Both the position numbers and the translations under genes were made by a program. The notes under the pieces were generated by a model that was given only the letters and a program-made list of their open reading frames with translations, was not told the DNA's origin and made no database searches. A stretch of DNA of 64,000 nucleotides from a virus: positions 1 through 64,000 of the IMG/VR virus record IMGVR_UViG_3300006737_000017, one strand, 5' to 3'. Below, in pieces: positions 36,312 to 43,794 of the stretch. Position 1 is the first letter of the stretch; each line of letters starts with the position of its first letter.

Positions 36312-37768
36312 TACTATTAAAAGATTTGAAAGAAAAATATAAAAATGACGAAGTAATTGTAAACCAATTGAAATTACAATTTGGAGACTATTCAGAATTA
36401 GAAAAAGAGTTTGACAATTTCTGGGATAAAGGTTTCATGGAAGAAATTATTACTAAATCTTCAAATGGTAATGGTCATATAGCTGGAGCAGGTCCAGTAG
36501 ATTATAATGAAGGTAAAATTATATATCTATATATTAGAACTATAAAACCTAAATCTGTATTGGAAATAGGTCATGCAGCTGGATGCTCTTCTGTAGTAAT
36601 TGCAAAAGCTTTAGAAACTAATGGTTCTGGTACATTACACACTTGCGATAAGTTTTCCAATGCAAATGATCCAAACCTAATACCATCTTTTGTTAAGTAT
36701 ATAAAAAGCGGAATCATAAAAGAATATGGAGACATAGACGCACTTGATCTAATACCTAAACTAGAAGAATCATTCGATATAGTATTTACAGATGCAAGCC
36801 ATGAATCAGATTTTTGCTTTCCAGTAGCAAAACTTTTATATGAAAAGTATCCAGAAGCTTTACACTTATATCATGAATGGAGCTTTTCTCCATACTCTAG
36901 TAAAGAAGCTCAGAATTATATAAGCATAAAAGAAAATTTGAATCATCAAGAAATGGCAGAGAGAGAAGCTTTCGAAGAAACTTTTCCAATAAAAGATTAT
37001 GATCATTTTGGTTTTTATGGTAGCTGCGGACTTGGAGTTACTATGAAAAGAAATAAACCAAGACAGATTAAAGTTTATTACAGACTATCGAATCAACAAG
37101 CTGGTATAAATAAAAATAAAATTTCAAATGCTAGTAAAAAAACTTGTTTACAAAATTGCATAAATAAATTCGGAAAAGAAAATATAACCATAATCGGAGA
37201 CAATCTAAATATAGAGCATATAGAATTAGTAAGAAATTTAGGAGTAAGATTTATAGAAGTTTCAAATGGAAATGGTTCTGGTACTTTTAGAGATGCATTA
37301 AATTTAGCAATAAAAGAGAATTTAGAATCTGATTTTGTATATTTATTAGAGGATGACTTCTTACACAAAGAAGAATCTAAAGGGTTATTAATTGAAGCAT
37401 TAAATTCTTATGATAGTTATGTTACTTTATACGATCACCCTGACAAATATATAAATAAAGAAAACGGAGGTAATCCCTATATAGAAGAAAGGGGAGAAGT
37501 TACAAGATTAGTGAAAACAGAAAATGTACATTGGAAAATTACAAATTCTACAGTTATGTCATTTGCAGCTAGGGTTTCTAGATTAAAACACGACAAACCT
37601 TTATTAGAAAAATATTCTAGTAATAGTATAACTAATTCTTTTGGGTTCTTTACAGAATTATCAAAAGAGAAAGGAGTTGCAGCATTAAGCTCAGTTCCAG
37701 GTTTTAGTACTCACTGCGAAACTGCATGGCTTTCACCATTTACAAATTGGGAGGAAATAAATGATTAG
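36308..37768 (+). CDS. Fusion: class I SAM methyltransferase + GT-A-like glycosyltransferase domain
   Basis: 486 aa in two parts. Residues ~1-245: SVLEIGHAAGCSSVVIAKAL (SAM-binding), FDIVFTDASHESDFCFPVAK (Methyltransf_24-like acidic strand). Residues ~255-486: RQIKVYYRLSNQQAGINK, NLGVRFIEVSNGNGSGTFRD, FVYLLEDDFLHKEESKGLLI (E-D-D metal motif) and a His at the end (FSTHCETAWL), like a GT-A fold. Both active-site regions look intact, so one polypeptide could add and methylate a sugar. Confidence 0.68.
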   Translation: MILLKDLKEKYKNDEVIVNQLKLQFGDYSELEKEFDNFWDKGFMEEIITKSSNGNGHIAGAGPVDYNEGKIIYLYIRTIKPKSVLEIGHAAGCSSVVIAKALETNGSGTLHTCDKFSNANDPNLIPSFVKYIKSGIIKEYGDIDALDLIPKLEESFDIVFTDASHESDFCFPVAKLLYEKYPEALHLYHEWSFSPYSSKEAQNYISIKENLNHQEMAEREAFEETFPIKDYDHFGFYGSCGLGVTMKRNKPRQIKVYYRLSNQQAGINKNKISNASKKTCLQNCINKFGKENITIIGDNLNIEHIELVRNLGVRFIEVSNGNGSGTFRDALNLAIKENLESDFVYLLEDDFLHKEESKGLLIEALNSYDSYVTLYDHPDKYINKENGGNPYIEERGEVTRLVKTENVHWKITNSTVMSFAARVSRLKHDKPLLEKYSSNSITNSFGFFTELSKEKGVAALSSVPGFSTHCETAWLSPFTNWEEIND

Positions 37769-38549
37769 TTTAATTATACCAAGTTATAGGAATCCAAAAT
37801 GTTTAGATATATGTTTAGAATCTGCTTTATTGGGTCAAAAATATAGAAATGAAATTATTTGCATAATAGATGGTTATGTAGAAGAATCTTCAGAAATAAT
37901 AAAAAAATATGAAAATGACGTTAGCTTTATAGAAAGCCCTGAAAATATGGGAATGCAATATTCTTTGAATCTAGGAGTTTGGAATGCTTCATCCGATAAA
38001 GTTCTCATAGTAAACGACGACAATGTTTTATGTGCTGATTGGGATGCAATACTAGAAAGCGATTATCATGAAGATATAATACTTACACCTAATCAAATTG
38101 AAAAATATCCTAGTATTTTTAACTTTGAAACAGAAGACTTTGGCACTCCAGAAGATTTTGATTTAGACAATTTTATTACTTCTGAACCGCAATTTAGAAA
38201 AGATCATCTTACAAGAGATGGAGGAATATTCCCACTATTAATATCAAAGAAAAAGTATATGATGGTAGGAGGTTTTGACGATTTATATCCATCACCATTC
38301 GTTTGCGATTGGGACTTCTTTTTGAAATGTGAATTAGCAGGTATGAAAACCTTAAGGTCTAGAAAATTAAATTTCTATCATTTTGGTTCTGTCGCTACTA
38401 AAAATGGTAAAGAGGGACAAAGATTTACAGAAAGCGAAAGTGAAGCAAACGAGTTATATAAATATAAATGGGGTTTTGGAATGATAAAGAACAAGGATAA
38501 CACCCATTCACCAAAGGGTAACAAAGTAAAAGGGATAAACTATGAATAA
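37761..38549 (+). CDS. Glycosyltransferase family 2
   Basis: 262 aa. ISLIIPSYRNPKCLDICLES, FIESPENMGMQYSLNLGV, KVLIVNDDNVLCADWDA (D-D-N as D-x-D), MVGGFDDLYPSPFVCDWDFF (G-G-F-D-E/D region) and YHFGSVATK are all typical of GT2 inverting transferases. Overlaps the epimerase gene by 8 nt. Confidence 0.87.
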   Translation: MISLIIPSYRNPKCLDICLESALLGQKYRNEIICIIDGYVEESSEIIKKYENDVSFIESPENMGMQYSLNLGVWNASSDKVLIVNDDNVLCADWDAILESDYHEDIILTPNQIEKYPSIFNFETEDFGTPEDFDLDNFITSEPQFRKDHLTRDGGIFPLLISKKKYMMVGGFDDLYPSPFVCDWDFFLKCELAGMKTLRSRKLNFYHFGSVATKNGKEGQRFTESESEANELYKYKWGFGMIKNKDNTHSPKGNKVKGINYE

Positions 38550-39549
38550 AACTATTTTAGTAACAGGAGTAGCTGGACTTTTAGGTTCTAGGCTAGCAGA
38601 CTGGATTGTAAAAAATACAGATTACAAAGTAATAGGGATTGACGATTTATCTGGCGGTTATATTGAAAATTTACCAGAGGATGTTGAATTATATAAGTTC
38701 GATATAAAAGAGCTAGACAGAGTTAAAGATTTATTCAAAACACATAAACCTGAAATAGTATATCATTTTGCAGCTTATGCAGCAGAAGGTCTATCTCCAT
38801 TTATTAGAAAGTTTAATTACGAGAATAATTTAATATCTTCTACTAATTTAATTACTTGTAGTATTGAACACAGTGTAAAGAGATTTGTATTTGCAAGTTC
38901 AATGTCTGTATATGGTAATAAATATAAACCACCATTCCATGAAGATCTACAGCAATGTCCTATTGATCCTTATGGTATTGCTAAGTATGGTGTAGAGATG
39001 GATCTGAAAATAGCTTATGAACAACATGGTTTACCTTATACAATTGTAAGACCTCACAATTTCTACGGTCAGAATCAAAACATATGGGACAAGTATAGAA
39101 ATGTATTAGGAATTTGGATGTATCAAATAATCAATGGAATGCAGCCAACTATATTTGGAGATGGCGAACAAAAAAGAGCATTTAGTTATGTAGATGATTC
39201 TATAATTCCATTTTGGAATGCATCTCAAAGAGATGAATGTATTGGAGAAATTATTAATCTTGGTGGTATCAAAGAATATACTATCAATGAAGCTTGCGAT
39301 ATATTATTAAAAGTCACCGGCACCCCCCTTACAAAAAAATACTTGGAAGCGCGACATGAAGCTAAGCATGCTTGGTCAACATGGGAAAAATCCCAACAAC
39401 TATTAGATTTCAAACATGAAATAGATTTGGAAGAAGGATTAACTAAAATGTGGAAGTGGGCTCAAACGCAACCAAACAGAAAAAGATTCTTTTGGGGAGA
39501 TTACGAATTAAATAAAGGTATTTACGATTATTGGAAAACAGAAAAATGA
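38542..39549 (+). CDS. NAD-dependent sugar epimerase/dehydratase (GalE-like, extended SDR)
   Basis: 335 aa. ILVTGVAGLLGSRLADWIV (G-x-x-G-x-x-G), VIGIDDLSGGYIENLP, VYHFAAYAAEGLSP, FVFASSMSVYG (Ser), PYGIAKYG (Y-x3-K) and IVRPHNFYGQNQN. Canonical length. Likely UDP-glucose/N-acetylglucosamine 4-epimerase type. The TGA overlaps the next ATG (ATGA). Confidence 0.86.
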   Translation: MNKTILVTGVAGLLGSRLADWIVKNTDYKVIGIDDLSGGYIENLPEDVELYKFDIKELDRVKDLFKTHKPEIVYHFAAYAAEGLSPFIRKFNYENNLISSTNLITCSIEHSVKRFVFASSMSVYGNKYKPPFHEDLQQCPIDPYGIAKYGVEMDLKIAYEQHGLPYTIVRPHNFYGQNQNIWDKYRNVLGIWMYQIINGMQPTIFGDGEQKRAFSYVDDSIIPFWNASQRDECIGEIINLGGIKEYTINEACDILLKVTGTPLTKKYLEARHEAKHAWSTWEKSQQLLDFKHEIDLEEGLTKMWKWAQTQPNRKRFFWGDYELNKGIYDYWKTEK

Positions 39550-40370
39550 AAACATTAGGTATTATAGGTCAAGGGTTTGTAGGGACTGCAGTCTTTGAAG
39601 GGTTAAAAGAGCATTACAATATAGAAACATTTGATATCGCAAAAAATTCAACATGTAAATCATTAGGTGAATTATTCGAAAAATCTGAGGTTATATTTTT
39701 ATGCTTACCTACACCAATGGATAGCGAAGGTTCTTGTCACTTAGGAATTATAGAACCAGTTCTAGAAGAATTAAATTCTATAGGAAATAAAATAATTATT
39801 GTTAAATCTACAATCCCACCGGGAACAACTGAAAAGTGGAATGATAGATATGAAAATTTAAGTATTGTATTTAATCCAGAATTTTTAACAGAAGCAAATT
39901 CAATAGAAGATTTCAAAAATCAAAATAGAATCATTATTGGTGGACCAAGACCTGCATCAACAAAAGTAAGAAGAATATTCAAAAAAGCATTTCCAAGAGT
40001 AGCAATTATAAAAACAAGCTCAACGATTGCAGAAATGGTTAAGTATTTTACAAATTCTTTTCTAGCAACAAAAGTTTCTTTTGCAAATGAAATGTATCAG
40101 ATTTGTAATGGATTAGATATTGATTACGATAAAGTAATAGAGTATGCTCAATATGATAATAGAATAGGTAATTCTCATTTAGAAGTTCCAGGACCTGATG
40201 GAGATTTTGGTTATGGTGGGCATTGCTTTCCTAAAGATGTTAGAGCATTAATAAATGTTGCAGAGAAATTGGGTATAGATCCTAAGATGTTAACTGCAAC
40301 AGATACAAAGAACAACCAAGTCAGAACTAATTTTGATTGGAACAAACAAAAAGGAAGAGCAGTAATATAA
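39546..40370 (+). CDS. UDP-glucose/GDP-mannose dehydrogenase-like, lacking the C-terminal domain
   Basis: Start at ATG 39546 (ATGA overlap); an upstream TTG at 39531 is unlikely. 274 aa. KTLGIIGQGFVGTAVFEGL (NAD loop), FLCLPTPMDSEG, KSTIPPGTTEKW, NPEFLTEANSI, EMVKYFTNSFLATKVSFANE and the catalytic GYGGHCFPKD. The family is ~430 aa; the NDP-sugar-binding C-terminal domain is absent here, as the protein stops ~45 residues after the Cys motif. It may act on another substrate or need a partner. Confidence 0.82.
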   Translation: MKTLGIIGQGFVGTAVFEGLKEHYNIETFDIAKNSTCKSLGELFEKSEVIFLCLPTPMDSEGSCHLGIIEPVLEELNSIGNKIIIVKSTIPPGTTEKWNDRYENLSIVFNPEFLTEANSIEDFKNQNRIIIGGPRPASTKVRRIFKKAFPRVAIIKTSSTIAEMVKYFTNSFLATKVSFANEMYQICNGLDIDYDKVIEYAQYDNRIGNSHLEVPGPDGDFGYGGHCFPKDVRALINVAEKLGIDPKMLTATDTKNNQVRTNFDWNKQKGRAVI

Positions 40371-40612
40371 TGCAATATTTTATTTTATTTCCAGATGATA
40401 AAGAAAATGAAGCTACTTTCGAAAGTAATCTATTGGGTGAAAGTTCATTCAAAACGTTTTGGGGAGGAGCAGGTTTGAAAAAGCTAATGTGGATGGTAGA
40501 CAAGACACCAGAGCTTTTACCATTAGTTAAAATAAAAAACGATAAAGGCAAACAATTAGAAGTATTAGACTTTCTAGAAGAAATTAAAAAATTAAAGATT
40601 AAGGTAGATTAA
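40370..40612 (+). CDS. Conserved small phage protein (80 aa)
   Basis: Start at ATG 40370 (TAATG). MQYFILFPDDKENEATFESN, then GGAGLKKLMWMVDKTPELLP and a Lys-rich tail. I associate this FPDD / FWxGAGL pattern with small proteins of other T4-like phages. Function unknown; it closes the sugar operon. Confidence 0.6.
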   Translation: MQYFILFPDDKENEATFESNLLGESSFKTFWGGAGLKKLMWMVDKTPELLPLVKIKNDKGKQLEVLDFLEEIKKLKIKVD

Positions 40613-40735
40613 ATGAAAATTAATATTAACCATCTAGAGTTAGATGAGTTTGGTGAAATTAAATTACCAAAAAGAAAAAAGAAAAAGAAGCAACCTAAAC
40701 ATAAGGAACCTAAAAAGAACTCTAATAGTGAATAA
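40613..40735 (+). CDS. Very small Lys-rich protein (40 aa)
   Basis: ATG directly after the TAA of the previous gene. MKININHLELDEFGEIKLPK, then a run of Lys and QPKHKEPKKNSNSE. Highly basic, probably disordered. Reality as a gene rests on the tight junction; function unknown. Confidence 0.45.
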   Translation: MKININHLELDEFGEIKLPKRKKKKKQPKHKEPKKNSNSE

Positions 40736-40752
40736 CTATATATTTATATAAT
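40736..40752 (+). promoter_or_regulatory. Candidate second-class promoter element
   Basis: CTATATATTTATATAA directly after the basic 40-aa gene, 28 nt before the 40781 gene. A TATAAATA octamer, identical to the T4 late-promoter consensus, lies at 40758-40765 on the same strand, then GGAGA and the ATG. Either could be the promoter. Confidence 0.4.
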
Positions 40753-40780
40753 AACCCTATAAATATGAAATGGAGATAAA

Positions 40781-41041
40781 ATGGCCAGTACACCAAAATC
40801 GATTAAACTAGGAAGCTACGTTAGAAAGGTAGGATATTTTGATATCAGACAAAAGATAACGCAGCCAAGAAAGAAGAGGAATCATAAAGGAGAAATCGAA
40901 ATAATTGGAGGATCAGTTGAAATAAATTTGTTCCATGGTAAAAATAAAGTTGGTGGCCCATACAAATCTCATATGGATGCTGAAACAGAAGCTAATGTAT
41001 TATTGGATAAGAAGTTTAAGTATACTAAGCCTAAAAAGTAG
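40781..41041 (+). CDS. Small phage protein of unknown function (86 aa)
   Basis: Behind TGGAGATAAA. Basic and beta-rich: IKLGSYVRKVGYFDIRQKIT, NHKGEIEIIGGSVEINLFHG, ends KFKYTKPKK. No recognised motif. Begins the late-looking block of small and virion-type proteins. Confidence 0.55.
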   Translation: MASTPKSIKLGSYVRKVGYFDIRQKITQPRKKRNHKGEIEIIGGSVEINLFHGKNKVGGPYKSHMDAETEANVLLDKKFKYTKPKK

Positions 41042-41058
41042 CAATTTAGTTTAGGAAA

Positions 41059-41070
41059 TTGATATTTATT
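41059..41070 (+). promoter_or_regulatory. Candidate second-class (late?) promoter element TTGATATTTATT
   Basis: Lies 40 nt before the 608-aa gene. Same TGATATTTAT core as at 4296, 49873 and 60981. Confidence 0.35.
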
Positions 41071-41110
41071 AAAGAATAATTATTCATAAAAATACAAGAG
41101 GAAACCTTCA

Positions 41111-42937
41111 ATGGAAGAAGCAAAAAATGAATACAAAATAACCTTTGGTCCTTACGAAATTGAATTGGTTAAGTCTCAGGTTTATTTTAGAAAAAACGGT
41201 AGCTTGATGAAAGCTATGCCTGTAAAAAGTACTTTCGGTTTATATGATCTAAAGAAACTAGCAAACAAAATAGCTAAGTCGGTTAATATGACAAGCAAAT
41301 TACCAAAAGACGTATTAAATGCAGATCACGTTCCAGGACATGAAGGCTTATACGAAGCTTATTATGTTTGGTCTGGTACTTATGGTCAAGATAAACCAAA
41401 AAAGATGAAAGATCTAGTAAAAGTAAAAGATCTTGATGCATCAATAAAACAATCCAGAAAACATAAAGCAAAGCATGGTAATGCAAGAGCTATGTTAGAT
41501 AGAGAATTTGAAAAGCAATTTCCAAAAGCTTTCAAATCTTTAGATGAAAAAAGAATAAAGCTTATGGGTAGCGAGGATGAGATGTCACCAGGAGAAAAAG
41601 CTTTCGACACAGAATCTGTAAAAGAATCTACAGCACAATGGGAAAAAACGATAAAAGCTTTAGCTCATGCAGATGCATTAAAGAAATTAAAGAAAGGCGA
41701 CAAAGAAAAATTATTAAAGATTGCTCAACTGCTAAAGAAAGAAAAAGGTTTGAAAGAAAAAGTTACTGGGTATGAAGACCCTGGTACTGAAATATACCCT
41801 GTCAAAATAATTAATACAGAAGATTACGTAAAATCTGGTCACATGTACAAATCTTTAACATATAAAGTAAAAGATTCAAAAGCTGTAATGGCAGCATATA
41901 AAAAATTCAAAGCTGGAAATAGAACTATCAATATGGTTGTAAAAGATTCAGGTGATACAGTAACTATATCTGGTCACCCAACTAAAGGTATGTGGATAGC
42001 ACCAAGTATTGCTGATCAATTAGATGCTGCAATTCAAAAAACTGGAAAGGCAAAATTAGTTAAGTCTGACAGCAAGAAATTAAGCGAAGGTAAATTAAGA
42101 AATCAAAGAGGTTCAATTTTTGATAAAAATTTTAGAGATACTTGGACAAAAATGGCCGAAACTATTATTGATAATTGTCAGATATTGACTTCTGCAGAGG
42201 GTTTATCTAGGTCAACTATTAAGCTTAAACAAAGAGCTGAAGACCAATGTAAATCGGTCCGATACCTCCCAGAAACTTTAGCAGACGCTATAAGAAAAGA
42301 TGTTAAAGGTGATTTATCACAAGTAACGGAAGACAAAAAATTAGGAGAAGAAAAAATGAATGAATCAGAAATTAAATTTAGAAAAATGATTAGAGAAATG
42401 GCTGAACCAATGCTAAAAGCTTCTATGAATGAAATATCAGTTAAAGCGGGACTTACCGATGTAATAAAAGGAAGAACTACTTCTATTGAAGGTATTAAAT
42501 TTTCAAAAGAACTAGCAGACAATTTAATGTACTGGATACAAACTTCTCCTTATGGTAGAAAATATGGTAAGCATATATTAAAAGGTAGAATAGCTTCTTT
42601 AATTGGACCAGCAAATGTAATGGGTTTTGGAAATAGATTAAGCGGTAAATTAAAAAAAGAATGGAAAGCTATAATTAACAAGTTCAACGTTAAAAAAGAA
42701 GATGTTGTAGAGCAATTAAAAGAAATGCAATTAACTGAAATGTCTGATTCTCAAATGTTAAAAATGGCAATGAAAGGCGCTAAAGCAGCAAGAGTAGGTT
42801 CTGCAGCTACAAAAGCTTACATAGACTCATTAAAAAATTCTTGGAGATTAGATCCAAAAGGCAAAAAAGATTATAAAGACTTTTCAATCGATGATTGGGA
42901 AGAAGATGTATTATATTATATTCAAAACAAGGGATAA
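41111..42937 (+). CDS. Lys-rich 608-aa protein with domain shared with the 57050 protein; possible virion/internal protein
   Basis: The N-terminal ~60 residues (YKITFGPYEIELVKSQVYFR, then LYDLKKLANKIAKSVNM) match in order and spacing the product of 57050 (YKLGKDYQIELVNNMIYYKK, then ELKELALDISKKMGL), so they share a domain. The middle is basic and helical (KKLKKGDKEKLLKIAQLLKK). Residues ~225-310 look like a compact alpha/beta unit (GHMYKSLTYKVKDSKAVMAA). The C-terminal ~190 residues follow several L-x-E / I-x-E sites (KKLGEEKMNESEIKF) where a prohead-type protease could cut. No enzyme motif seen. Virion role is inferred. Confidence 0.5.
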   Translation: MEEAKNEYKITFGPYEIELVKSQVYFRKNGSLMKAMPVKSTFGLYDLKKLANKIAKSVNMTSKLPKDVLNADHVPGHEGLYEAYYVWSGTYGQDKPKKMKDLVKVKDLDASIKQSRKHKAKHGNARAMLDREFEKQFPKAFKSLDEKRIKLMGSEDEMSPGEKAFDTESVKESTAQWEKTIKALAHADALKKLKKGDKEKLLKIAQLLKKEKGLKEKVTGYEDPGTEIYPVKIINTEDYVKSGHMYKSLTYKVKDSKAVMAAYKKFKAGNRTINMVVKDSGDTVTISGHPTKGMWIAPSIADQLDAAIQKTGKAKLVKSDSKKLSEGKLRNQRGSIFDKNFRDTWTKMAETIIDNCQILTSAEGLSRSTIKLKQRAEDQCKSVRYLPETLADAIRKDVKGDLSQVTEDKKLGEEKMNESEIKFRKMIREMAEPMLKASMNEISVKAGLTDVIKGRTTSIEGIKFSKELADNLMYWIQTSPYGRKYGKHILKGRIASLIGPANVMGFGNRLSGKLKKEWKAIINKFNVKKEDVVEQLKEMQLTEMSDSQMLKMAMKGAKAARVGSAATKAYIDSLKNSWRLDPKGKKDYKDFSIDDWEEDVLYYIQNKG

Positions 42938-42940
42938 AAA

Positions 42941-43246
42941 ATGGCAAAGAAAAAAATAAAAAAGACAGCTAATAAAGTTGTCAAAAAAGTTTTAGATAAA
43001 ACTGAATTGGATGAGAAAATCATTGCTCATGTAAATGAAAATAGAAGCTTATACAATTTAATACTATGTTATGTTAAATGCTATGGTGGTTATTTATTAG
43101 CAGTTGGTGCAGGTTGCACTTTTGGAGCTAATATTTGGGTTGGACTAGGTTTACTAGCTTCAGCAGCTGGATGGGCTTATTGGCAAGTATGTAAATGTAA
43201 AGCTTGTAAAGCGAATATGCCTGGTGGCACTTGTTGCAATGGATAA
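42941..43246 (+). CDS. Small membrane protein with Cys-rich C-terminus (101 aa)
   Basis: Lys-rich N-terminus (AKKKIKKTANKVVKKVLDK), two hydrophobic segments (~50-70 and 72-86: YLLAVGAGCTFGANIWVGLG, LLASAAGWAYWQV) and a tail with CKCKACKANMPGGTCC, which could bind metal. Overlaps the nuclease gene by 8 nt. Function unknown. Confidence 0.55.
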   Translation: MAKKKIKKTANKVVKKVLDKTELDEKIIAHVNENRSLYNLILCYVKCYGGYLLAVGAGCTFGANIWVGLGLLASAAGWAYWQVCKCKACKANMPGGTCCNG

Positions 43247-43628
43247 GTATATTTACAGAGGAAAGTTAGAGAGAGTAGTTGATGGAGATACTATTGATGC
43301 TCTCATTGATGTAGGTTTTGACATTTGGCTTAAGAAAAGAGTTAGGTATTCAGAAATAGATACCTGGGAAAGCCGAACAAGAAATCTAGAAGAAAAGAAA
43401 TTAGGATTAGCTGCAAAAGCTAGAAATAAAGAATTACTAATGGAAGTAAGTTCAAAGCCAGGTTTCTTTAGAATTAAATCTCATGGTCTTGGGAAATATG
43501 GAAGACTCCTTGGAGAAATTTATATACAAGACAAAGATGGTAAAGAAATTTGTATTAATAAGCAATTAATAACTGAAGGACATGCTTATACATACGACGG
43601 AGGAAAGAAAAAAATCTTTTCTTCATAA
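43239..43628 (+). CDS. Staphylococcal-nuclease-like (SNase/TNase fold) protein
   Basis: Start at ATG 43239 preferred over in-frame GTG 43224. 129 aa. GKLERVVDGDTIDALIDVGF (D-G-D-T), KKRVRYSEIDTWESRT (R-x-x-x-x-x-D/E region), LGLAAKARNKELL, and GKYGRLLGEIYIQDKDGKEI with the catalytic Arg and Asp/Glu strand. Matches a thermonuclease fold, missing a signal peptide. Probable Ca-dependent DNA/RNA nuclease, for host DNA breakdown or packaging-related trimming. Confidence 0.78.
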   Translation: MDKYIYRGKLERVVDGDTIDALIDVGFDIWLKKRVRYSEIDTWESRTRNLEEKKLGLAAKARNKELLMEVSSKPGFFRIKSHGLGKYGRLLGEIYIQDKDGKEICINKQLITEGHAYTYDGGKKKIFSS

Positions 43629-43644
43629 ATAAAGGGAAAATGTT

Positions 43645-43794
43645 ATGATAAATTGGATAAACGGTTTTGATGCCGGAAATAAAAAGGAAAAGTACTATCT
43701 AGAATTTAGATTAGGAACTTTTACAGTATTAGAATTAAAATGGGAATCTAAGAAGTTTAGATTTATGATATTTAACTTGGGATTTGAAATATGA
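43645..43794 (+). CDS. Small protein (49 aa) preceding the T9SS cargo gene
   Basis: ATG behind AAGGGAAAA; ends TGA overlapping the next ATG (ATGA). MINWINGFDAGNKKEKYYLE, then FRLGTFTVLELKWESKKFRF. Beta-rich and basic. The tight coupling to the T9SS-type gene supports reality; function unknown. Confidence 0.45.
   Translation: MINWINGFDAGNKKEKYYLEFRLGTFTVLELKWESKKFRFMIFNLGFEI

Noticed and set aside
40337-40369. Longer N-terminus for the 80-aa protein at 40370
   Set aside because: The in-frame extension is a shadow of the dehydrogenase gene end; TAATG at 40370 is the natural start.
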